Origin: Bacillota bacterium
Lineage (GTDB): Bacteria > Bacillota > Clostridia > TANB77 > CAG-465
Reading direction: 5' to 3'
Length of the DNA: 37,554 bases
NCBI GenBank assembly: GCA_023410645.1
Contig: JAEYPQ010000029.1
Location: 1 to 37,554, forward strand
Shown here: one piece after another, positions 22,503 to 29,972 of the stretch
Layout of the letters: each line of letters starts with the position of its first letter
Position numbering within the stretch: position 1 is the first letter of the stretch
Translations under genes and position numbers: made by a program
Notes under the pieces: model-generated
Database searches by the model: none
Seen by the model: only the letters and a program-made list of their open reading frames with translations
Told to the model about the DNA's origin: nothing

Positions 22503-24341
22503 TTACTTTTCCTCCCATCTTTTTAACTTTAGTTTATTTATAAATTCAATTTTATTTCCATCAGATAACATACAAATTGCTTCAAATGTACCAAGTTTTT
22601 GAGTTAAATCCTCCTCACTTAGTATATATTCATTCTTCTTTGATATTGAATAGCTTTCAGATAATCCAGACTTATTAGCTTTAAACTTATTAAATAAAAA
22701 ATTATAATTGGTATTTTGTGAGCTTTCAGATAGACTAATAGTTTCATTTTCCTTAATCCTTTTACCAACAGATTTTATAATTTCTGAAATGGTATAAGTA
22801 TCATCATTTCTAAACCAAATTTTATTAACTAAATTTTGTATTATTACTTTAGCAGCATATTCATTTTTTAAATTATTAATTAAAGATGTATAACTTTGCA
22901 TGCTAATGATATTTATACATTTGTATTCCCTTGATAAAGAAAAAAATCTTGCATCTTCTACATTTGAAAATTCCTGATATTCATCACAGATAAAAAAAAC
23001 ATTTTGATATTTAGCTTTTTGAGATAAAACTTCTTTTTGAAATTCAAGTTTTAAGTAAGTAGAAATTATTTTTGATATAAGCCTATATTCGCCAATATTT
23101 ATTGATAGTACAATTATATTATTTGTGAGAAGATTACTTATATCATTTTTTCCACAAAACTTTTCATATATATTTTTATCAGAGATAAAAACACTTGTCA
23201 TTCTTGTTATTTCAGCCCTTATAATTCCTATTGTTCTTTCATCTAATTTAAAATATTCATTTTTTATATTTAGAATTGCTGAATTCAAATTAAACAAATC
23301 CGACTCTGAAAAGCTATCTTTTAAGATTTTCTCTTTAACGTCTTTAATTTTAATTTCTAGATAATCCTTATCGATTACCATCCTATGTAATTCAAAGAAA
23401 TCTACATATTCATTATATATTCTAATTATAGTTATAATATCTCTGATGAAACTTTCTGCCTTGTCTAACCAAAATGAATCTGAATTACTAGTATCAGTTG
23501 TAAGGGTAAGTACTTGTCTTATCCTATTGCTTAACTCAACACTCGAAATATTAGGCCTATCTAAAGGATTATATATTATGTTTGTATCAAGTGATATTTT
23601 AATTACATCTTTTGCCCTATTGTATTTGTCAGCCATTTTATCAACATACTTAAAATAATTACCTTTTACATCAATTATCACCCCGCCTATGCCCTTTTTT
23701 ATCAATTCATCCAAAATGTTTGATATAGCGCTACTTGTTTTCCCACTACCTATACTACCAGTTATTAATATGTTTTGATATAATCCTGATTCAACTAAAA
23801 AAACTTCCTTATTTTTTTCAATTAATTCACCAAGTTTGACATTAATTTGATTATCATTATTTAATGACAACTCATTATTTTTTTGCTTTTTAATATATAT
23901 TTTATTAATAATGGAATATACTATGTATATGGTACAAAAAGAAAAGGTTATATAATAAACTAATTTAAATATAATTATATTTTTACCAAGAAAAGATGAA
24001 ACATTTATATTTTTATTGAATATAGTTATATGAATAAAATTTGAAACGAGAAAATTGTATGTAATAGAAATTTTGAATATTATAATTGTGGTGGATACAA
24101 GCAGTATTAATATTAATTGCTTGTTCCACACCAGTGATTTAAAAAACATAAATGAAAAAAAAATTTTTGAATTCGAATTTTGTAAATCAAGGCTGCCAGT
24201 TACATTTTTCAGATATTTAATCTTTATAAATTTACTTAGCTTACTTCCAGTAATCGAAAATAAATAAGATTTATCCAAACAAGAAAGTAACTTCATTGAA
24301 ATAAAAAATAAATAGAATAAAAGTTCAAAGAAGTAATGCAA
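22503..24341 (-). CDS. Second TraG/VirD4-like conjugation ATPase, divergent
   Basis: A 612-residue protein, distinct from the coupling protein at 8.9-10.8 kb. The N-terminal part holds several hydrophobic helices (about 5-20, 75-96 and 122-148). The ATPase has Walker A GSIGSGKTS (195-203), IDVKGNY in place of DPKGE, FWLDKAE matching the FWDNTA box, and Walker B FFICDEYQEF (449-458). It lacks the long acidic tail of the other protein. Such ATPases drive substrate transfer; it could be a second coupling protein or a divergent motor standing in for VirB4. The start is TTG (24341), with AGGTGA 7 nt before it. It is first in the secretion-like operon. Composition is more AT-rich than its neighbours. 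Confidence 0.85.
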   Translation of the reverse strand: MHYFFELLFYLFFISMKLLSCLDKSYLFSITGSKLSKFIKIKYLKNVTGSLDLQNSNSKIFFSFMFFKSLVWNKQLILILLVSTTIIIFKISITYNFLVSNFIHITIFNKNINVSSFLGKNIIIFKLVYYITFSFCTIYIVYSIINKIYIKKQKNNELSLNNDNQINVKLGELIEKNKEVFLVESGLYQNILITGSIGSGKTSSAISNILDELIKKGIGGVIIDVKGNYFKYVDKMADKYNRAKDVIKISLDTNIIYNPLDRPNISSVELSNRIRQVLTLTTDTSNSDSFWLDKAESFIRDIITIIRIYNEYVDFFELHRMVIDKDYLEIKIKDVKEKILKDSFSESDLFNLNSAILNIKNEYFKLDERTIGIIRAEITRMTSVFISDKNIYEKFCGKNDISNLLTNNIIVLSINIGEYRLISKIISTYLKLEFQKEVLSQKAKYQNVFFICDEYQEFSNVEDARFFSLSREYKCINIISMQSYTSLINNLKNEYAAKVIIQNLVNKIWFRNDDTYTISEIIKSVGKRIKENETISLSESSQNTNYNFLFNKFKANKSGLSESYSISKKNEYILSEEDLTQKLGTFEAICMLSDGNKIEFINKLKLKRWEEK

Positions 24342-24376
24342 TTAAATCACCTGTGAAAATTTTAACATCTGGTATT

Positions 24377-24390
24377 TGATATGTCAAACC
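24377..24390. repeat. Operator-like near-palindrome in the secretion operon leader
   Basis: TTTGATATGTCAAA is nearly self-complementary. It lies about 35-50 bp before the TTG start of the second coupling ATPase, on its promoter side. Confidence 0.35.
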
Positions 24391-24429
24391 TTTTATTATT
24401 TTTCAACAATAATATACAAAACTTCTTAA

Positions 24430-24487
24430 TATTCGACATACTTTTTATAACTTTTATGTAATTTTATATACATTAAAATGTCGAATA
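24430..24487. repeat. Separated 10-bp inverted repeat upstream of the secretion operon
   Basis: TATTCGACAT (24430-24439) and ATGTCGAATA (24478-24487) are perfect inverted copies 38 bp apart. They lie in the 258-bp gap between the divergent secretion-like operon and the tRNA genes. No other gene is visible in the gap. Confidence 0.55.
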
Positions 24488-24550
24488 ATAAAGCAATCAT
24501 CTAGTCATACTATAAATTTCGCGTTTTTTCATTTTTTTTTATTAAACCTA

Positions 24551-24579
24551 TTGACTTTTTTTGAAAAGTATTGTATTAT
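24551..24579 (+). promoter_or_regulatory. Promoter of the tRNA cluster
   Basis: TTGACT (24551-24556), a 17-bp spacer and TATTAT (24574-24579), about 21 bp before the tRNA-Lys 5' end. Confidence 0.75.
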
Positions 24580-24599
24580 ATATGAGCAGTACATTTTGT

Positions 24600-24675
24600 G
24601 GGCTATTAGCTCAGCTGGCAGAGCACTTGACTTTTAATCAAGTTGTCCCGCGTTCGAATCGCGGATAGCTCACCA
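24600..24675 (+). tRNA. tRNA-Lys (anticodon TTT)
   Basis: A 76-nt cloverleaf. The acceptor arms GGGCTAT and ATAGCTC pair fully with one G-T. The anticodon loop CTTTTAA reads TTT (24633-24635), the T arm contains GTTCGAATC, and CCA is encoded. It is first of three tandem tRNA genes. Confidence 0.97.
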
Positions 24676-24681
24676 TAAAAT

Positions 24682-24756
24682 GGCCCGTTGGTCAATCGGT
24701 TAAGACATCGCCCTTTCACGGCGGAGTGAGGAGTTCGACTCTCCTACGGGTCACCA
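24682..24756 (+). tRNA. tRNA-Glu (anticodon TTC)
   Basis: A 75-nt cloverleaf. Acceptor arms GGCCCGT and ACGGGTC pair, the loop CTTTCAC reads TTC, the T arm has GTTCGACTC, and CCA is encoded. It lies 6 bp after tRNA-Lys. Confidence 0.97.
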
Positions 24757-24769
24757 ACATATTGCAAAC

Positions 24770-24845
24770 GCTGGAATAGCTCAGCTGGTAGAGCAACGGT
24801 CTTGTAAACCGTAGGTCGTCAGTTCAATTCTGACTTTCAGCTCCA
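24770..24845 (+). tRNA. tRNA-Thr (anticodon TGT)
   Basis: A 76-nt cloverleaf. Acceptor arms GCTGGAA and TTTCAGC pair with one G-T, the stem ACGGT/ACCGT encloses a loop reading TGT, the T arm has GTTCAATTC, and CCA is encoded. It is last of the cluster. Confidence 0.97.
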
Positions 24846-24857
24846 TTACATAATGGT

Positions 24858-24896
24858 AAAATCAAGCCTTTTTATAATATTAGGCTTGATTTTTTA
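24858..24896 (+). terminator. Terminator of the tRNA operon
   Basis: ATCAAGCCT and AGGCTTGAT arms, extended by AAA/TTT, enclose a 12-nt loop and are followed by a U run. Confidence 0.8.
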
Positions 24897-24935
24897 TAGA
24901 TCACAAAAAATTCTAATCTTAAAATTCATTACTAA

Positions 24936-24968
24936 AAAAAGTCACTCCATAAAATGGAGTGACTTTTT
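24936..24968. terminator. Strong bidirectional hairpin downstream of rsmA
   Basis: Perfect 15-bp arms (AAAAAGTCACTCCAT and its complement) surround a 3-nt loop. U tracts lie on both strands. It ends the minus-strand rsmA transcript and backs up the tRNA terminator. Confidence 0.8.
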
Positions 24969-25046
24969 AGATTTTTTAAGCATATATTGGATTGTTATCA
25001 TTACAGATGGGCAATTAATATATAAAGTGATTAAATAAAGATTTAG

Positions 25047-25916
25047 TTATAATTTTATCTTTTCAACTATTTTTATATATTCTTCTAATTCCAATTCTTC
25101 CGCTCTGCAATTTATATTAATTTCTAGGCCCATAAATAGGTTTTCTAGTGATTTTTTATCCATGTTATTAAATCTACATGATTCTAATGAATTAATCATT
25201 TTTTTACGCCTTTGTGCAAACGCTGCATGTATTAATTTAAATAATAGCTGCTCATTTGAAGTTTTATATCTTTTTATCTTTTTTAACTTTATAACCGCAG
25301 ATGTAACATCTGGCGCCGGTATAAAAGAAGAATTAGGCACTATTATTTCTATATTTGTCTCAGATAAGTATTTTACCATTAATGTTAAAATACCATAATC
25401 CTTAGTCTTAGAATTTGCAACCATTCTCTCAGCCACTTCTTTTTGTACCATCACTACTATATCATCTATTCTATTATCATCTTCAAGTAGTTTAAAAATT
25501 ATTGGTGTAGTTATATAATATGGAAGATTAGCAACAACTTTTATATTACTATACTTTGTATTATTAGTTTTTTCTAAAGATTCAATTATTTCTTTTAAAT
25601 TAACTTTTAGCACATCATCATTTATAATTTTATAATTACTTCTATTTCTGAATCTATCATTTAAAATTTCTATCATATTATTATCTATTTCAATCAATAA
25701 TAAGTATCCTGCTTTTTCAATAAGATATTCTGTTAAATTTCCAAGTCCTGGTCCTATTTCAATAACTAAATCATTATTTTCTATTTCTGATATCTTTGTA
25801 ATTTTTTCAAGGACATTATCATCTATCAAAAAATTTTGCCCATACCTTTTATTTGCTCTTATATTATACTTACCTAATATTTGATTTGTAATTTTATAAG
25901 TGTTTATTTCTTTCAT
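25047..25916 (-). CDS. rsmA: 16S rRNA dimethyladenosine transferase
   Basis: A 289-residue KsgA/RsmA. It dimethylates two adjacent adenines in helix 45 near the 3' end of 16S rRNA, late in small-subunit assembly. The N-terminal RYGQNFLID, the S-adenosylmethionine motif IGPGLGNLT, the acidic IEID motif and the catalytic NLPYYITTP (motif IV) are present, and the C-terminal helical domain has FAQRRKKMINSL. AAGGAG lies before the ATG. It is followed by a strong hairpin. The YabE-like gene lies 66 bp upstream in the same direction, an arrangement related to yabE-rnmV-ksgA of Bacillus, but rnmV is missing. Confidence 0.96.
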   Translation of the reverse strand: MKEINTYKITNQILGKYNIRANKRYGQNFLIDDNVLEKITKISEIENNDLVIEIGPGLGNLTEYLIEKAGYLLLIEIDNNMIEILNDRFRNRSNYKIINDDVLKVNLKEIIESLEKTNNTKYSNIKVVANLPYYITTPIIFKLLEDDNRIDDIVVMVQKEVAERMVANSKTKDYGILTLMVKYLSETNIEIIVPNSSFIPAPDVTSAVIKLKKIKRYKTSNEQLLFKLIHAAFAQRRKKMINSLESCRFNNMDKKSLENLFMGLEININCRAEELELEEYIKIVEKIKL

Positions 25917-25982
25917 TATTTACTCCTTATTTCTCCACATAACAAATAATTGCCAGTTAAACACTGACAATTATTAAATTTA

Positions 25983-27056
25983 CTATAGTCCACCATTTGC
26001 TATTAATCTATCTCTTATACTCTTTATTGAGTTACTATATTCTCTATTTAATACACCTTTACTAAAGCATAAACTATAATATATACCCTCACCCATGTTA
26101 TATGAGTTTAATGCATATGCCTCAACTGAAGCTTCATCAGATACTTGAGTTCTTGCAGTACCAAAGTACTTAGATAAAAGGTACGCACCTGCTGTCATAT
26201 TATCATATGGGTCATAAAAATTATTTATTCCAAGTTTTGATCTCAGACTTGCATGGTTAGACACGTGTATTTGACAAAGTCCATATGAATTTCCTCCACC
26301 TAAAGCTGACGGATTATATCCACTTTCTTTATACATCATAGCAAGGAATAATTCATATTGTATTCCATATTTTTTACAAATATTATATGCATATTCTTGT
26401 TGAGCAACTGGAAGTTTTATATTATATTGTCTAAAACCGGCATCAACTGGTGTAGAACTAACTGAAGTAACAATTGCACTTCTTGATACTATTGGTACTA
26501 TTTTTGTACCTACTTCTATAATTTTATTTTGTGGTTCAACTGTAACTTCTTGACCAAGCTCAGCTCTTAAAACCTCTTCATCATTTATATATTTAACTAA
26601 ATACTTAGTTGTTTTTTCGCCTTCTTTACCTTCTTGAGCTACATTACTTGTACCTCTATTTATAATAGGATTATCTTTTGTCTCTTCATTAAATGGTATA
26701 GATTCAACTACTTCTTCTATTTTAGCAACCATTGGTGTATACTCACCATAAAAACTATCTAAATCTAATTTCGATAATTCCTCTGAAGAGTATATTTTTA
26801 TTTCCATTCCATCAGTTACAACAGAATTACGTGCAGGTGATACACTTGCATTCTCACCTACATATATTTTATTTTGTAGTAAAAATGAATCTACTGTTCC
26901 AGATAAAGTCTTTATAGTTCTTACATCTCCATAATAGTTCAAAACTACACTTTTAACTTGGGTTGTAATTAATAATAGACCTGCTGTAGAAAATATTAAT
27001 ATAATAGTTATAACAATTACTACTTTTCTTAATATCTCCGATTTGCCTTCTTTCAC
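25983..27056 (-). CDS. YabE-like secreted or anchored lytic transglycosylase (G5 + SLT)
   Basis: A 357-residue protein. One N-terminal hydrophobic helix (about 11-32) is followed by a DUF348/ubiquitin-like repeat (about 36-95, VVLNYYGDVRTIKTLSGTV), a G5 domain (about 105-186) and a C-terminal lysozyme-like SLT domain (about 215-340). The putative catalytic Glu244 is in MMYKESGYNP, with SYGLCQIH and AYNSYNMGEG. It would cleave peptidoglycan glycan strands outside the membrane. Bacillus YabE has the same front end but a 3D domain at the C-terminus; here SLT replaces it, as in Rpf-like muralytic enzymes. The start is GTG, with GGAGG 8 nt before it. It has a consensus promoter and lies upstream of rsmA. 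Confidence 0.9.
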   Translation of the reverse strand: MKEGKSEILRKVVIVITIILIFSTAGLLLITTQVKSVVLNYYGDVRTIKTLSGTVDSFLLQNKIYVGENASVSPARNSVVTDGMEIKIYSSEELSKLDLDSFYGEYTPMVAKIEEVVESIPFNEETKDNPIINRGTSNVAQEGKEGEKTTKYLVKYINDEEVLRAELGQEVTVEPQNKIIEVGTKIVPIVSRSAIVTSVSSTPVDAGFRQYNIKLPVAQQEYAYNICKKYGIQYELFLAMMYKESGYNPSALGGGNSYGLCQIHVSNHASLRSKLGINNFYDPYDNMTAGAYLLSKYFGTARTQVSDEASVEAYALNSYNMGEGIYYSLCFSKGVLNREYSNSIKSIRDRLIANGGL

Positions 27057-27087
27057 AAAAAATTCCTCCTTATTTTGCGATAATTAC

Positions 27088-27116
27088 ATTATAACACAAT
27101 TTATACATTTTGTCAA
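27088..27116 (-). promoter_or_regulatory. Consensus promoter of the SLT/G5 gene
   Basis: The minus strand reads TTGACA (27111-27116), a 17-bp spacer and TATAAT (27088-27093). Both boxes are perfect, predicting strong sigma-A expression. Confidence 0.8.
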
Positions 27117-27262
27117 TTTTTTATTACTATTAGCTATGTTAGTAACCATAATTATGTGCCTATTTTCGTTTAAATTTTAACATTTTTTAAAATTTATATT
27201 ATTTTTATTACATTAAAAACAAATACTAATATTACATTAAAATTTCATTTAAGAAAAATATA

Positions 27263-27291
27263 TTGCATATATTTATATAACATGATAAAAT
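27263..27291 (+). promoter_or_regulatory. Probable promoter of lemA-htpX
   Basis: TTGCAT (27263-27268), a 17-bp spacer and TAAAAT (27286-27291). An alternative -10, TATAAT, is at 27293-27298. No other feature is seen in the gap 27117-27262. Confidence 0.5.
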
Positions 27292-27332
27292 GTATAATGT
27301 CTATAAAATAAGACAAAAAGGAGGAATTTTAT

Positions 27333-27881
27333 ATGGTATGGATTATTTTAGGTATTTTGATTGTACTTATTCTCTTAATTATAGGATTATATAATAATTT
27401 AGTACAACTTAAAATGCGTGTTAAAAATGCTTGGGCACAAATTGACACACAATTAAAAAGAAGATTTGATTTAATTCCAAATCTTGTTGAAACAGTAAAA
27501 GGATATATGACTCATGAAAAGAGTACATTAGAAGGTATAGTTGCTGCTAGAAATAGTTTTACATCAGCAAATAGTGTAAATGAAAAATCTGAGGCAAATA
27601 ATGCATTAACTAACACATTAAAAACTATGTTTGCACTTGCAGAAGCTTATCCTGAATTAAAAGCAAATGAAAATTTTGCTGCACTTCAAGTTGAACTTAC
27701 ATCAACAGAAGACAAAATAGCATATGCTAGACAATTCTATAATGATACAGTTCAAATGTATAATACTGCAATTTTATCTTTCCCACAAAATCTTTTTGCA
27801 AAAATGTTAGGTTTTACTGAAGAAAGTTTCTTCGAAATTACCGATGCAACACAAAAAGAAGCTGTTAAGGTTCAATTTTAG
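27333..27881 (+). CDS. LemA-family membrane protein
   Basis: A 182-residue LemA protein of normal length. One N-terminal transmembrane helix (about 2-22) is followed by a helical bundle with the family hallmarks: VKNAWAQIDTQLKRRFDLIPNL-type start (seen as KNAWAQIDTQLKRR), VKGYMTHEKS, EAYPELKANENF and IAYARQFYNDTVQMYN. LemA proteins occur widely beside HtpX-type proteases; their biochemical role is unsettled. GGAGG precedes the ATG. The htpX-like gene follows after 12 bp, so the two are co-translated and likely act together in membrane protein quality control. Confidence 0.95.
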   Translation: MVWIILGILIVLILLIIGLYNNLVQLKMRVKNAWAQIDTQLKRRFDLIPNLVETVKGYMTHEKSTLEGIVAARNSFTSANSVNEKSEANNALTNTLKTMFALAEAYPELKANENFAALQVELTSTEDKIAYARQFYNDTVQMYNTAILSFPQNLFAKMLGFTEESFFEITDATQKEAVKVQF

Positions 27882-27893
27882 AAGGTATTAACT

Positions 27894-28787
27894 ATGATAT
27901 TAAAAGAAGTAAGAGATAATAAAATAGAATCTTTCTTTATAGTTTCTGCTTTTATACTTTTTATAACACTTATTATATATTTTATATGCTTTTACCTTGA
28001 TTTAGGTCCTTTATCTGTTGTTATTGCAGTTTTATTTTCTACAATAACTTCACTTATTTCATATTATAACTGTGATAAAATAGTACTTAGTATGAATAAT
28101 GCAAGACCTGCAACTGAAGAAGAAGATAAATTACTTAGCACTATACTTGATAATTTATGTATTGCTTCTGGTCTTCCAAGACCAAAGTTATATATAATTG
28201 ATGATCCTTCACCTAATGCATTTGCAACAGGTAGAAATCCTGAAAATGCTGTTATTTGCTTTACTACTGGAATAATAGAAAAAATGAATAAATACGAACT
28301 TGAAGGTGTAATGGCTCATGAATTATCACATGTAAAGAACTATGATATATTATTATCTACAGTTGTTTCGGTATTTGTTGGATTTGTAGTTATAGTATCA
28401 GATTTAATTTTCCGTACACGTTTTATACGAGTACGAGATAATGATAGAGAAGGTGGAAATGCTAAAATAATTATTCAATTAGTTGGATTAGTTTTTCTAT
28501 TACTTTCTCCTATATTTGCTACACTTATTCAACTTGCTATATCAAGGAAAAGAGAATTTCTAGCTGATGCATCTTCAGTAGAAATGACCAGAAATCCTTC
28601 TGGACTTATTTCTGCATTAAGAAAATTAGATGAAGATAATAACAGTATAAAAAATGTGAGTAAAGCTACTGCACATATGTATATAGTAAATCCACTAAAA
28701 GAAGAAAGAAAAAAAGAAAGATCTAATCTTTTTTCTACTCATCCATCAATCGATGAAAGAATAGAAAAGTTAGAACACATTAATTAA
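27894..28787 (+). CDS. htpX: HtpX-like membrane zinc metalloprotease (M48)
   Basis: A 297-residue membrane protease. Two N-terminal helices (about 13-34 and 38-58) and two central ones (about 153-172 and 190-212) flank the active site. The zinc motif HELSH (142-146) carries the catalytic Glu143, and the third ligand is in REFLADASSVE. ATGRNPENA and a C-terminal STHPSIDERI are typical of the family. It degrades misfolded membrane proteins. AGAAGG precedes the ATG. It is second in lemA-htpX, and a terminator follows directly. Confidence 0.95.
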   Translation: MILKEVRDNKIESFFIVSAFILFITLIIYFICFYLDLGPLSVVIAVLFSTITSLISYYNCDKIVLSMNNARPATEEEDKLLSTILDNLCIASGLPRPKLYIIDDPSPNAFATGRNPENAVICFTTGIIEKMNKYELEGVMAHELSHVKNYDILLSTVVSVFVGFVVIVSDLIFRTRFIRVRDNDREGGNAKIIIQLVGLVFLLLSPIFATLIQLAISRKREFLADASSVEMTRNPSGLISALRKLDEDNNSIKNVSKATAHMYIVNPLKEERKKERSNLFSTHPSIDERIEKLEHIN

Positions 28788-28796
28788 ATATATAAA

Positions 28797-28825
28797 AATG
28801 ATATAGTTTTTCTATATCATTTTTT
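28797..28825 (+). terminator. Terminator of lemA-htpX
   Basis: AATGATATAG and CTATATCATT arms surround a 5-nt loop, followed by a U run. Confidence 0.8.
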
Positions 28826-28826
28826 A

Positions 28827-28855
28827 TTGTTAAATTTAAATTTTAATGATATAAT
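28827..28855 (+). promoter_or_regulatory. Promoter of dut
   Basis: TTGTTA (28827-28832), a 17-bp spacer and an extended TGATATAAT -10 (TATAAT at 28850-28855), about 24 bp before the ATG and directly after the previous terminator. Confidence 0.65.
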
Positions 28856-28878
28856 TAATAGATATAGGAGGAATAATT

Positions 28879-29391
28879 ATGGAAAAAATCAGAGGATTTG
28901 AGGTATGCAAAGGATATGAAAATAAAAATATAACCATACCAGAAAGAAAAACAAGATGTTCTGTAGGATATGATATTGAAGCAGCAGAGGAAATTATAAT
29001 CCCTTCAATATGGAAAATAATATTTAAAAATTTTGGTAAGTATATAACTGGTTCAAAAGATTATGAGGAAATTAAACCAACGCTTATAAATACGGGGCTT
29101 AAATCATATTTTCAAGAGGATGAAATACTAGTTCTGGCAAATAAAAGTTCTCTACCTTTTAAAAAAGGATTAGTAATGGCTAATAGCATTGGCATAATAG
29201 AAAGTGATTATTATGAAAATGAGTCAAATGACGGTCATTTAATGTATTCATATTATAACTTTTCACCAATTGATTTAACCATAAAAAAAGGGGATGCAAT
29301 TGGACAAGCATACTTTCAAAAATTCCTTATAGCTGATGGTGATAAAGCAACTGGAAAAAGAATCGGGGGATATGGAAGCACATCAAAATAA
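28879..29391 (+). CDS. dut: dUTP diphosphatase, trimeric type
   Basis: A 170-residue enzyme that hydrolyses dUTP to dUMP, keeping uracil out of DNA and feeding thymidylate synthesis. The five trimeric-family motifs are in order: motif 1 SVGYDIEAAE, motif 2 ANKSSLPFKKGL, motif 3 IGIIESDYYEN, motif 4 KKGDAIGQAYFQ and motif 5 GKRIGGYGSTSK. Motif 3 normally reads GVID-SDYRGE; the change to ESDYYEN and an insert before motif 2 (WKIIFKNFGKYI, YEEI) make it a divergent member also seen in Firmicutes. AGGAGG precedes the ATG. It is a single-gene unit with its own promoter and terminator. Confidence 0.88.
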   Translation: MEKIRGFEVCKGYENKNITIPERKTRCSVGYDIEAAEEIIIPSIWKIIFKNFGKYITGSKDYEEIKPTLINTGLKSYFQEDEILVLANKSSLPFKKGLVMANSIGIIESDYYENESNDGHLMYSYYNFSPIDLTIKKGDAIGQAYFQKFLIADGDKATGKRIGGYGSTSK

Positions 29392-29396
29392 AATAA

Positions 29397-29432
29397 ACTG
29401 GCTAGTTAGATTAACTAACTGCCAGTAATTTT
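29397..29432 (+). terminator. Terminator of dut
   Basis: CTGGCTAGTTAG pairs with CTAACTGCCAG with one bulged T and a short loop, followed by a U tract that overlaps the stop of the convergent gene. Confidence 0.75.
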
Positions 29433-29732
29433 TTATGCTATATTCAGATTCAGATAATGATCTCCATCTCTAATCTCAACAATATCATCATCAAGAATTG
29501 AAACTACGACCGGAAGCTTTTTTATTTCACTAGGGAAAACGTTTCTTAAATCCACCCAATTAAGGTGATTTCTGATATTGTCATTATCTTGTAATTTTAC
29601 ATATACATTTCTTACTTTACCTTTAACATAGATCCTCAAAGTCTGAAAATATGAATCTATCCTTTCATCATACTCAGGTTCTTCGATATTTAAATAAAGT
29701 ACTCCTTCATACATTTCCACATTTCGCTTCAT
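29433..29732 (-). CDS. Unknown 99-residue acidic protein
   Basis: I do not recognise this protein. It has no signal peptide or membrane helix and is probably cytoplasmic and beta-rich, with an acidic bias (EEPEYDERID, ILDDDIVEIRDGDHY). AAGGAGG precedes the ATG. Its promoter is a perfect TTGACA/TATAAT overlapped by a GACAAATTTGTC palindrome. It is a single-gene unit, convergent with dut and sharing its terminator region. The strong promoter with a possible operator suggests a regulated, abundant product, but its role is open. Confidence 0.7.
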   Translation of the reverse strand: MKRNVEMYEGVLYLNIEEPEYDERIDSYFQTLRIYVKGKVRNVYVKLQDNDNIRNHLNWVDLRNVFPSEIKKLPVVVSILDDDIVEIRDGDHYLNLNIA

Positions 29733-29786
29733 ATATTTCCTCCTTAGTCATTAGTCATTTTAAGAAAAATTATTATTTACAGATCT

Positions 29787-29815
29787 ATTATAACAAAATT
29801 CGACAAATTTGTCAA
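29787..29815 (-). promoter_or_regulatory. Consensus promoter with GACAAATTTGTC palindrome
   Basis: The minus strand reads TTGACA (29810-29815), a 17-bp spacer and TATAAT (29787-29792). A 12-bp perfect palindrome (29802-29813) overlaps the -35 box, a classic repressor position. Confidence 0.7.
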
Positions 29816-29939
29816 GTATTATGTAAATCAATAGCCCGATGTTTTAGTTATATCAAATAAATATGTATAATTTTTGTTCAAATATGAAATAATTTATAAT
29901 AAGTTAAAATTTACTATTAACTTTTTAAGTAATCTGTGG

Positions 29940-29945
29940 TATAAT
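29940..29945 (+). promoter_or_regulatory. Extended -10 of the 194-residue gene
   Basis: TGGTATAAT places an extended -10 about 28 bp before the TTG start. A weak TTAACT lies 16 bp upstream. Confidence 0.5.
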
Positions 29946-29972
29946 ATACAAGACTTTTAAGGAGGAATTTCT

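Noticed and set aside
24342..24845. tRNA cluster as an integration site of an ICE carrying the secretion-like genes
   Set aside because: The genes lie on the 5' side of the tRNAs, no duplicated tRNA 3' end is seen, and there is no integrase.
24853..25038. A 61-residue plus-strand open frame after tRNA-Thr
   Set aside because: It runs through two strong terminator hairpins and has no ribosome site.
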